From positions 9,217,194 to 9,281,193 of the forward strand of contig NC_052405.1 in assembly GCF_009389715.1 (NCBI RefSeq): DNA of 64,000 nucleotides, in the 5' to 3' direction. Below the pieces are notes generated by a model. The model was not told where the DNA came from. It saw only the letters and a program-made list of their open reading frames with translations, and searched no databases. Below, in pieces: positions 1 through 12,100 of the stretch. Origin of the DNA: Phoenix dactylifera. Its lineage: Eukaryota; Streptophyta; Magnoliopsida; Arecales; Arecaceae. How positions within the stretch are numbered: the first letter of the stretch is position 1; each line of letters opens with the position of its first letter. The position numbers were made by a program, and so were the translations under genes.

Positions 1-1345
1 TTGTTAGTCGCTCTCCCATATTGAACCCTCGTCATGCTAGTTCTTCAAATCTGTAAAAATAATAAAACATCATATAATGAGCTAGACAGCCTAGGAATAC
101 ATTAATTAGACAATTCATGTAATAATATAAAATATAAATACAAATTACAATAAATTAGTATAAAGACATAATCAGTTCTGTTTTAAAATATAAATTCGTT
201 AAAATTCATATCTTTCAAATTTTTTTATACGTAATTATAAATTCGATTCGAAATAAATCACATTCAATTCAACATTCTTAAACTATGACTATACTTATAC
301 CCTGTGGCCAGACCAGAAATAAAACTACACTTGTACCCAGTGAAATGGTTCAGAAAACCGCACTTATACTCTACGGAGTAAGCTATAATACTGCACTTAT
401 ACAGGACAGAATGGGCTAGAGTACCGCACTTATATCCTAGAGAATAGGCTAGAATACTGCACTTATATCCGGCGAGTGGGACAGAATACCACATTTATAC
501 CCTGTGGTAGGACTAGAAATAGAATCAATGAGCTCAATATTGATCAAAGTAGCAATAAATAATCTCCAATTGGCATAATCCAGAACATAGTCAAACTAAG
601 AATTCAAATCTGATATATATCAAAGTTCTTTTTATAAAATAATACATATATCATAATCCAATCAATATAACAATAATCAAAAAAATATTATTACGAATTA
701 TATATTTATTTTTTAATTTGAAACACCATCTCATAAAATTCTTAAATTACATATAAATTGATTAACAATTTCTTTGATGTAAAAATAATATTATATAAAA
801 AAATTCTAAAAAAGATAGATTATTATTTATCTTGCACGAATAACGAGCAGACATTCTAACTCATCCTTAAATCCTCTTTTAGAACCTAATATTCAAAATT
901 ACATTATTATTTTATTAAAATTTAATCATGATTAATTTAAGAATAAAAATTCTAAGTTCTGAAACCCTCGTAGAGTTGTCCAAGGAAAAGTGCCGGGCAC
1001 CCTTGTCTGTTCGATCAAAGCAGAATTCATCGTGACCAATTCTAACATTGTTTGAAAAGAGCCAAGGTGGGGCTATCGCATTGCCCGACGACCACGAATC
1101 AGGACCTTCACTAGGATTGATCCAAAATTACTAAGAGGAGTATATTGCTGGATCTATCATCTCTAGAGAGAGTAGAGAGAGAAACAAGAGAGAGAAAGAT
1201 GGGAAAGATAAAGAAAGGAGAGAGAGGAAGAGAGAACAGAGAGTCTCTCTCTCTAGCCAAGAAAAAAGAAAGGAGAGGGAAAGGATGGTTGTGGCGGTGC
1301 CTGGGGTCAAGGGACCCACGGCCGGTGGCGGCCGGCAATGCCAAA
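1..1345. repeat. LTR-like dispersed repeat, copy 1 (partial)
   Basis: This stretch aligns by eye, with many gaps, to the repeat at about 19.19-20.47 kb. Shared landmarks come in the same order. They are a block with 'cccatattgaa' followed by 'catataatga', a mid-section with 'gtgccgggcacc' against 'gtgcccgacacc', the phrase 'aaaagagccaag' leading into 'tcactaggattgatcc' against 'tcactaaggtggatcc', and then a GA-rich tract from about 1160 to 1260. No coding domain is visible. The GA-rich leader and GC-rich end resemble the transcribed part of a plant LTR, but I see no primer-binding site or paired LTR. Family assignment is inference. Confidence 0.5.
292..500. repeat. 33-bp minisatellite, about 7 units
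   Basis: A motif close to CACTTATAC recurs at 292, 328, 361, 394, 427, 460 and 492. The four central intervals are exactly 33 bp. Units vary internally but keep a 'gctagaatactg' core. On the minus strand the array reads as an open frame of 11-residue repeats beginning GYKC. This explains the short open frame here and is not evidence for a gene. The related repeat copy near 19.5 kb lacks the array. Confidence 0.85.
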
Positions 1346-3169
1346 CTCATCTCAAAAAATGGGGACTAAAAAGACTTCCAAAAAAACTAGCTAGAAGATA
1401 CTATTTGGGTTTCTCGATTCCTCCGAAATCTACCTAGTAGGTGGCCGACATGGGACTAAATATATACCCATACGGGTCCTCAAAGACCCTTGCAACATGC
1501 ATAGCAAGCAGTACTATATACCATATAAGACATGCATGATCCAGTTCATCACACAAATAAAAGACGAGCGTGACCTAAAGACAAGACCTCATATATCCTG
1601 TATGAAATTGTGGCGCTTTTCATAGGCTAACCAGGACCCCAGCAAATTGGCCAATCACATGCACAAGATTGAGAGCGATGTACCCCCACAGCCACAGTGA
1701 AACTGCGCTCACCTTACAATGCTGTTTACTAGCTACGATCAGTCCAGAAATTCTTGTACCAGATGGTTCTCTTCATTTTATGTTGACACTTCTCCCCCAC
1801 CTATAATGTCCGAAACACCATCGTGCTTACACCCACTCTTATCACAAAGAAAGGGATAGGTTTCTGTTGGCCGGAAAAATTAGTGGTTCTAGCCAATTCT
1901 TTCATGGGTGTTGTGCAACCCACATCTGGATGTCTCCGTTTTCAAACACGCATTTAACTCTTTGAACCAAGTAGATACTTGTCCCTATTTTCTCCTTTCT
2001 TTGCACTCAGGGTGAGTGTAAGAAATTCTCTTCATGCACTAGAAGATGTATCTACTATTAAATAGAGCCACCACGCATCTAAAGATGAATTGGACGGTAT
2101 CAATAATGAACAAAAACTTAAATTTTGCCACTAGCCAAAACTGGCATCTTTGGATGTGTCATCCCTTGCACTGTTTCACCTACCTTGAATAACTTATGAA
2201 CTGTTGGAGGGTTCAATTGATTCAATCACCTGCTATCACTGATGGCTATGTATCTTCTGTTCTGTTCAATGACTAATGCACAAGTTCAAGCTAATAATTT
2301 GTAACTCCATTGTGTTTGTAGAAACTTTACGCAAAATGAAGATTTTGTTATTCATGTCCGGAGGTAACTTCGAAAGCTTGGCCATACAATCTGATCTCCA
2401 TCAAACACAACCTCTTTCAGCCCATTGTTAGCCCTAAACGCTCTGCAGCATAAAGAATTATCTGTTATTAAAATTCACACCTTTCAAAAAAAGGAGGACA
2501 AAAAATTGGAGGGGTGATTATTTTCCACATATGTTGTCTAAATGTGGTTGAGAGCTGCTCCTGATGATGGTACGGTCAGGGAGTCGACAGAGAAGGTGGA
2601 GGAGATGGGGAGGAGGGGGAATGACACCAATGGCTTGTTTTTTCATTCAATCATTTGCATAGTACATTGAATTTAATTCAAATCCCAAAATCAACTCAAA
2701 AGCACAAGAATCTATCATATGGAAGGTGATATAAACGACCACAATTAGCTGCCATACCCCTTCTGATGCCATCAGCCAATGCTGCCCAAACAGAGATCAC
2801 ATTAGTGGCTTGACCTCAAAACAGTAAATGCAGGTCATCAGCATAAGGTCATCACAATGTCATAGATCCAACCTTCAGAAATTAGAACATAAGAGATGAC
2901 AGAGCTGCACAATTCATACTACAACAAAATAGGAATTTAACACATATTCAATGAAAAGTTTAAAGCATATACCAGTTTTCAGTTCGAAATGAACGCCCAA
3001 TCTGTAACAAATCCCACTCATTCATAAACTTCCATCAAGATGACGCAGGTATTGTATCTTCACCTTGTAGGTGAGAATCTCCCTATACTGCTCAACTATG
3101 GAAAAAAAGGAGCCCTGGCTTCTCCTGACTCTACATTTATATTTAGTTTAACACTAGGATTCCGGCCTC
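1346..3169. other. Downstream flank of eIF2D, no gene seen
   Basis: No open frame here resembles a known protein and no RNA gene is recognisable. The part next to 3170 should include the 3' untranslated region of eIF2D, which is transcribed leftwards. I could not place its polyadenylation site. The 1440-2080 portion is less AT-rich and may be old repeat sequence, but I could not name it. Confidence 0.4.
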
Positions 3170-6100
3170 TCATTTCCTGGTTTTGTCGAGAACCTCAATG
3201 TACCTCTTTGGTATGCCATACTGGTCAACAAGATGTTTTGCAAGGTCATCCATCACCCCACCTTGAACCAGCACCTCATGTTGCCCTTTCTTACCTGAAA
3301 TTTGTTATGAAGTTACCATCCGTAAGCAGTTATGGTCCAAAAGGAGTGAAACAGTGAGAAAAATGTAAATTGATGCAAAAATGTGAACTTGCACAGCAAC
3401 ACTGATTTTCTCGAATTAAAATTTGCACATAAAGCACCATGCACAAAACAGAGGACTATAAGTAATCAGATGGACAGGAAGATACTAGAACACATAGTAT
3501 CTAGCAGGCGTCCAGCAGCAGTCCTCTTGGATGGTTAAGAAACAAATACCTTCCTCCTTGACTCACTTGACAAATCTGTATTCCATTTACCATTACAAAA
3601 ACCCTTCCTGCACTACTATCATACTCTTCCTTTGTACCCTAAAATATAAACCATTGCTTCACAAATAGCACCATCACTCCAACCTGCAAACTGAGTGCCC
3701 AATCCATTAATTGTCAGGTTCGGGTCGGGCCCGACCTAACTGTCTAGACATTCAGACTACATACTCGGGCGTATATAACAGGTCCTTAGCATTTTAAGAT
3801 CATGGGTTTTAGCATTAGGTTTCTTGCAGTCCATATACTGCGTTCATGGATGCATATCTGAAGACTGGTTATCAAGAAGAACACAAGAACACTAATCAGA
3901 GAGACAACAACCATAAATGGAAAAGACAGGTCACTCATCTTCAAAAGAAAAATAAAAGCAATAACAGTGTTCATAACTGTTTTGTCTCTGTAGATGTTTG
4001 AATATAATTGTAAGTCTTGTGTTAGAAAGTAATATGACCAAAAGCAAAATGTTGCCGAGCCATTTCTCTCTTGGCATATTTATCATTAAAATTTTCTGGA
4101 TTCGGGGATTGAAATGCAATCCCCTTACCTTATGGTAGACAGGAACTCTGTTTCGCCTGAGACAGAACTGATTTAGATGAAACAATATTCGATCAATCTT
4201 GAACACGAACAAGATAACTATCTTCTTTTGGTTTGTTTAGGAGGTTTAGGTGTCCTAACATCAATATTATGTAATACAAGGGTACCATGGTAAAGTATCA
4301 GATTCATACGGAAGAAATAGTGGCCTAAAAAGTCAGGCATCGGTGTTTTGCTGGGGCTGAGATCTCCAGCTGGATCACTGCACAGGTATCAATACTTCCA
4401 AGTTACTCCTTTCACTAAATCATTCTCTGAAGCAACTAGCTGACTAGTAGGCAGCCAACATACTATACGCATAGGACACTTGGGCATCTAATACACAACC
4501 TCTACGTTACCCAGACCCTTTAGCTTAAACTTTAAGAACTCATATGCCACATAGCCATGGGTATTGGTTAGACACTTGGGTATGATCTGTTAGGAGAGAT
4601 TCTTAGGTATCAGAAGCATTTGGACATGCACCTAACCTACCACCAGAGACCAAGTAACAGTGTAACACTAACACAAGCTTTTAATTCATTGCAACCAACT
4701 GGCTGGTACAAAACAACCTTGGAACATAAATAGCACAATTCTTTTGAGTAATGAGGGGAAGATCCTATGTAAAATCAGTAAGATGCCATACCTGGAAGCT
4801 CTGCCACTGATGTACTGCAAGCAAATTTTCTTTGAAGCTCGGATGCTAATGAGTCCGCATCCATTAAGAAAGACTCCAGCCCAGAGACTCTTGTCACCTT
4901 CTTGTTTCCCTGCCGTCGTTCGGTCATAATCTGAATGGGTCTAATTGCCCCCTTGCGTACAGCAACCTCATTTCCTCTTGACACCCTGTGGTGGACTTGC
5001 ATGCGGTTTAGAAATGTAGCTCCTAAATCTTTCTTATGGATCTCTGTAGGGTAAGTTGAGCCCTTCTTGATGGTACCTTTGAAGAGAGCATCACATAGCG
5101 CAGCATCCAGGACTACCATTGCCTTATCTGTTTGCTTAACCAAATTTTCTTTCTCTACGTAACTGAATAACCACCAGAATGTTGAAATAAACAGACAGTC
5201 AAGCTTCCAGAATCAGCAAATAACATATAAATGAAAATACAAGAAGAAAAGGCAATGTCTAATGATAAACCATCTAAATTGTGAAAATTCGTGACAACTG
5301 AAAAAAAAAATCATGGCTCTAAATGAAATCCCCAATTAACTGAATATTCTTACAAATAAATCAATGAATTTATGGTGGCACACCTGAAGACGACATCAGA
5401 TGCCTCTGACGCACTGTAATATTTCCCGGTATCAAAACCAAGTGATGTGAATATGGGATTGACATGTGTGGCAGGCTTATAAATCTCAGCTAACTCAAGT
5501 TGCTGTTTAGCCTGCCGACCTTCACCTACTGCACAATCATGCCTCTGATCAGCAGTCTCTACTACTCGCTTCTCTGGTTTGAAGGACATATAGTCTGCAT
5601 GAGCACGGTTGATAGCAAGTAACATGACCTCTTTCTTATATTTATCCTCCTTTGCTGATATCTGTCAAGTTTATACAACTAAAGTTAACCAAAGTAGAGT
5701 GAAAATGTAAACCTTCTAAAAAAATAAAAAACCATATGGGCTTTGCTTAAAATAATTCAAATGCTCAACAATAGGATGCTCCAGTCTACACATTCTTGCA
5801 GTTCCAACATGTGTGTAGAGAAGCCAATTGTTGATTTTTATAATATTACTTCCTCCAGTATGACCCAAAACTTTATTACCATGGTATCCTTTTGTAGAGC
5901 CATAGTAAACACACAATCATCACGTACATCCATATCTCCTAAAGGAATGGCGTAACAGTCTCTACTTTTGTAAAAGAATGAATTAGTTGATTTGGACAGG
6001 TTGAATAAGGTAACCAGAAAAAGGAGCATTATCCACCCAAAATTAAGTCTATACATGAAATAGAAACTCGTTCTAGTAACCATTGGCATAACCAGCAACT

Positions 6101-9100
6101 TATCTGGTTAATTATGGTAACCCTAGGAACAGCCAGCAACTTATCTAGTGATTATAAGCTTAATACCCTCTCACTGAGTGAGAACCTGTTGCATCAAAAA
6201 AAGTAAGAAATATGTAATGTAATAAGTTTTCTCCCTATGGAGGACGGATCGATGAATTAATAGTATTTTTTATTGTACAAGAAAGGACTTCCTGTGTGCT
6301 TCTCTTCATATATCAACAAAAACTCAAGCATGCAGTAATTCAATAAAACACAAACTTTGTTCTTTGATAACCAAAACAGTTTGCTTAACATGCAACTAAA
6401 CAGATTTAGGTAGAAGTTGTTAATGAATTCAATTCATACCCCACCATGCTGTCCAAATCTAATTAAATGAAGATCATGTCATAGGTCTGTTTCCAAAGTT
6501 TCTTTCCATAATAGTTCGATGTGAGTTTATATTTATGCCTACCAGCCCAGCAGAAGATTTAGATTGTAGCCACTTCGAGAGTTTTTTATGAGATGATTTT
6601 TTGATGTCCAGAGTGATGCCTGGAGGCCTGCAGGGCAGTATATGATTTGACCTACAAATCACAAGCATACAGGAGTTGTAAATATAATGAGAGACTTAAG
6701 GATGGGAAGAAAAGCAAAAACACAGGATGCTAATAAAAATAACTGGATCAATTGTTAATAAATAATAATAGTACTATCAAACCTTCGCAAGTCCAACAAT
6801 GGGGAGGCAAGCTTGTTTGGATTCACATAAAGCTGGGTTTGATGAGCCCAACAAAGAAGTATGACTAATAAACACCACATCTAATTATAATATACTCCCG
6901 AATGTGTAAAAAATGTTGATCATTATTTAATTAAGATATTTCCTAAAAAATACTTAGAAATTTGCAAAAGTATTCTCAATTTTCTATTAGTTAGATCACT
7001 TGTATTTCAAATAAATGCAGACGAGGCATCTGAGTTCAGCTGCTCTTGTCTGCTATATAGCCAACATTGCTCAAGAACAAGTCAATAGCCCAACAATGAC
7101 ATCCATATTATAGTAGACAATATGGGCAAGACTCAAGCATGATCAGAAAGCAACAAGCTAATAATAACAATCATGAAAATATATTTAGGCATCATCTAAC
7201 TCACCAATCATGTTACAAGATTCAAGAAATTCAAAGCAAGTTTTTGTTGGGAAACAGAAGAAAAGAAATTGCCATGTGGAGTACCATAATGTGCTACCAG
7301 GCATAGGAAGGTCCTTATCTTTTACACTTGTGTGCAATGCTTGCAGAAGGCATGTGTCCAAAAGAATATCTACTTCGCTGGATAGAGTCTGTGGTTCCTT
7401 CTCATTGTTTGGCTCTTCAGCAGGTGCATTGTGCGACACCCTTAACCCACTCATATCAGCAGCAACCACTTCTTCGGAGGTTTCATTGCTAACATCAACA
7501 TCTTGTGAAGTATTGACATGTCTTTCAGTATGGGTATCTGAATCTGGTTCTCCTTTTTCTACAGCTTCACCATCATGTAGACTGCTTGAAGCATCTCCAG
7601 AAGTGTCAGAATACTGAGAAACCAAAGATAATGCAGGATCTTCGACGACAATGTCTTCCAAAAATCCTGCATTTGGAACGAAATGACCTTCAACTGATTC
7701 CCTGTAATCAATATAATAAAATATATGTCAAGTCCAGTCCTGTCAAAGATTTCAGAAAAGTATCGTCCTCCAGGCTACTATACTTGCCACAGCGAATCAT
7801 GATAACAATGCGTTATTCGCAAAGCCTTGCCACGCAAACCAGCTTTGAAGGCTTCCGCACTACTCATAGTGGTGGTTCCAACCTGTAGAGATAGGACAGT
7901 GAGTTACACAAGAAGCATGTTATTTTGAATTTAAATCACCATTCCTATATGGAAATCTAATCAGATAGAAACAGTCGTCAAAACACATACTGCAATTGGT
8001 GCTGGATTGCCTGGAACTTTCACTGCCCATGGCTGCCCAGCTAGGAATGGAGGCAGCCCTTCTGGAGGTACGCTAATACCAGGGAACATCAAATCAGCAC
8101 CTCCAATGACATAGCGAGATACCTCACCCCCCTTAAGCAGAAATGCAGGTAATAGTTCAGGAACCTTCCAGAGCGTATAAACTGCATGTTTGAGATGACA
8201 TATTGTTAAGGGGACTGAATTAAAAGATAGCTAATTTACAAGTTTCTAAAAAGCCAATTAAACAGCCAGAAATCAATTAAGAATCTCAAAAACAACAAAG
8301 CAATGAAGGTTAGAATTAAGATTAAATTCTACCAGCACAACATGACAATACAGGTAATCCCACTTCAATAAATCATATTGTTCATATTGTCATTCAAATG
8401 GAACTTGTCATTTGTCAAAACCTTATCAAAAGATAAAAACTACACATGGGCTCCTATTCCATGTCTTTCCTAGAGATTAATATTGCAGATAATATTGTTT
8501 GGGTTAGCAAAACGGTCATCAGCAAAACATGCACACTAGAATAGGAAGAAATGTCATATTGCTGAAAGACACCAAATAGAATGTTGAGCTAAAGAATGAA
8601 GCTCTGTTCGTTTATTGTGTCTTGATTATTCTCAGTAGTTCCTCCATAAAAATCAACACATATTCAAAATTATTCACCCAATCAAATACAATGCCTATCC
8701 TAAGCTTGACCTGATACACATACAGTAAGTACATAAGCCACAGCATACATTAAGAAAATAAACATACAAATTAAAATAAATAAGATTCAGTATATAGGAA
8801 AAAGGAACAAAGAAATCAAGAAATTTGAGAGAAAAATGAAAAACCAAATGTCTCACTGATATATTCAATTTCATGCAAATTTGCTTATATTTATATCTAG
8901 TCCAACCACTTGCTGATCCATACTAGCACAGATCATAGAACATAGACGCAAACGCTACAATATGGATCGATAAGAATCAATAGTTAGAATAAAATCCGGG
9001 AGCCAAAATGTCCCATTTATGTTGGAGCATCAATATGCAATCCTCATATCAAGCTAACAACTGTCTGAGACTCTACCTATCATATGGCAAGACTGGCTAT

Positions 9101-9147
9101 ATCCTTGGTTTTAGAAATAAAGGTTCATGATTTCTTTTTCATACAAC

Positions 9148-9187
<40 letters not shown>

Positions 9188-12100
9188 CAACTAGTTGATT
9201 TTCTTTTGAGCTAACTGAATACGATCTCAATCTGTCAAGAAAATTTTAACTTAATATATGAATCTCTGTATCAAAATCTGGAAGGACGACCCAGTCCACC
9301 TGTCAGACCCATCAACCATACGCCATTGTGTGTCAGGTCAAGCTAAAACCTGCAGCTAACCACACAAAGCAAAAGAAGGAGGGGAGAGGGGGGCAGATTG
9401 AAAATGTCAAGGCCACCAGGAAAAAGGAGAACACTATAACATGGTAACAGGACCATGTAGCTGCAAGAAAAGGGCACATCACCACGACGGCGGTGCAGGG
9501 GACGTGGGGAGCGCAGGTGCTCCCACAATTGCTTTGTCGGACTATTTCAGGCAAAGTTATTTACAAGTCACTTGGTTGCTTCGCATGGGTGAGATGAGGA
9601 TGCAGGAGGTAGATGTTGTTGCTCATAGATCTCTTCATTTATTTCTCCACCACTCCCTCTACTTTTTATCCTTTAGATTGATCCAGGGAAGAAAAAGATG
9701 CAGCAGAGAGATAGGGAGGAGTAGATTGATTGGTGAGGATGGCTCCATTCTAGGGTATGGAAGTTGAGAAAGGTCCAAGATTTGATATAGCAAGATTGAG
9801 GGGTGGGAAAGAATCTAGAAGGTGATTTGGGAACAAATTTGCTGCCACATCAGAATATGAAAGATTATAGGCCAGTTGAATCATGGTTTTAACCATAGTT
9901 GAACCAGATACCATTGGAACAGCCACCGAAGTGGTTCAAACTAGGTTAACTATTTTAGAACACTAATACAGAAAATGTTGGCTTGTATCTACATAAAAGA
10001 TGCTATGCTTAAAAGCCTATATCAAAATCACGTTTTGTGATTTGCGCTCACTGTTGCCTTTTCGTATTAGATATTGTTTGGTTGGTTGAATGGATTATAA
10101 AATAAAATAGTGGATGTTAGTTGAAAAATTTAGGATGTAGATGGTAGATGGTCAAGACCCAACCCAAGATGAATCAAACCATGGGACTTGGGCTCAACTA
10201 TGAAACTTTATAGCTGGTTCTTCAAGATCAAAACCTAATAGACAATTCTTATCATAGCATGTGAACAAAGAGAAGCACCAAAGAAATACACAGAAAACTA
10301 TAGACTTTCTCACCATTACATACTACTTCATAAGTCTTCCTACAGCATGTTAAATTTTATCTGCTTCTTAGAGAAGACAATAATGATGACAATGACATGC
10401 CTAGTAGAGCAAAAATATATAGAAGTAACTCAGATGTAAAGTAATTAATAGCAGAAGGAAATGTGTATGCAGATAAATGGCAGAGTACACAAACCTGTGG
10501 GAAATATCTCCGTGCCTCGCCCATCAATATCAAAAAGCGTTGGGAAGCCTCCTTCTACACCATACACATGCACGCGATTTGGGTACTTAGCTACTGTTAT
10601 CTCAGCCTAAAATATATATTGAGGCACAAAGATTATAAAATATATGAATCAATAAATTAAAATAAGCAACTAATAAAAGATGCATAAATAAGGGTTATCA
10701 ATGTTACAACAAAAAAATTGTCCTTATAGTATGTGTTGAAAATGATTGGTTCGCTTGTCATAACCTGACATAGAAAATTATGTTATATAATCCCAAAAGG
10801 AACAAATATATTCCTCAAGTAGATAAAGTATACTATTTTTCATAAGTAGATGCTTATAGTGGTATTAAACAGAGAATCTACAAAAAAGGACTGCCACCTG
10901 TGTCCGTCTGCAGTTTGAAAATGCAAATAATGCATCATAAGATGAAATATAACAGGCAGTGCATCTCAAAATGGATTCAACCGAATGGTTGCTGATAAAT
11001 AATAGAATATACTAACTGAAAAACTGAAAATTATAATATAAAGAACAAGCAATGAAACTGATAAAGAATAGGATAGATAACATGGATCAAGTAATTTAAC
11101 TATTGAAAAACAATTAATGCATCTCAATACACAAAATCTGAAAGTTTCATGAAACTGAGCAAAAATATGTTAAACTGGGAAGTTAACTATTTTCACAACT
11201 TCTAAATAATATTTGCAGCATATTAGATAATTGACACACCTGATGTCTGGAAAAGATTAAGAAACATGGTTCTGTACAACCATCGAATAAACATGATAAT
11301 GCATGTAGAGATGGATAAATAATTCTCAGAAATGCAAGGCCAAAATTTTTATGCTAGCAAACGCAATGGTGCAGCAGATAGGCAACAATAGTGAACTAAA
11401 ACAATATTCAATATAGAAAAAAAAAATCAAGTTCGTGGAATAAAATCATTTTCCACAACTACCATGGAAATGAGAGTTGAGACTCTGAAGTGTTTGCTAG
11501 ACATTTAACCGGCCCTTGTGAACATCACTTTCCATAAATTACTTATCTATCATGCCATTTGCAATCTGATATATAGGCAGGGTCGGCGGAACCATCCCGA
11601 ACCGGGCGGTTCCGGTCGTACCGAGCCGTCCCGACAGCGAACTAGAATGGTTTCGGCAATGGAAACGAAACCCATTGTCGGAGGAAGAGAAGGAGAAGGA
11701 AAGAAAGAAAAGGAGAGAGCGAGCGGAGGAAGAAGGGAGAGGGAGAGGGAGAGAGAGAGAGGAGGGTGGCGGAGGCCGGCGAAGAGCCGGCGCCTGGGCA
11801 GGAAGCGGAGGCCACGGCTGGATCCCCTGTTTCGTTCGGAACAGGAGTCCGACCGCTTTTAAATTTTGTGATTTTTAAGTAAACAAAACAGGAAACCCGG
11901 CCGCGGCCTTTACCTCCTGTCCGGGCATCGGCCTCCGATGCCCTCTGCCACCCTCCCTCTCTCCTCCTCTCTCTCTCTCTCTTTTCCTCTCCCCCATTCG
12001 CCCTCTCCCCTTCCTCCTCTACTATGTCGGTATAGGCCCGACACGGCATGGCGCGGGCCGGTACCGACCCATGCCGCCGGGCCACCAGTCCAGCGTTCAG

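Noticed and set aside
264..494. 76-codon frame with GYKC repeats, superficially like a repeat protein
   Set aside because: It is the translation of the 33-bp minisatellite and has no supporting context.
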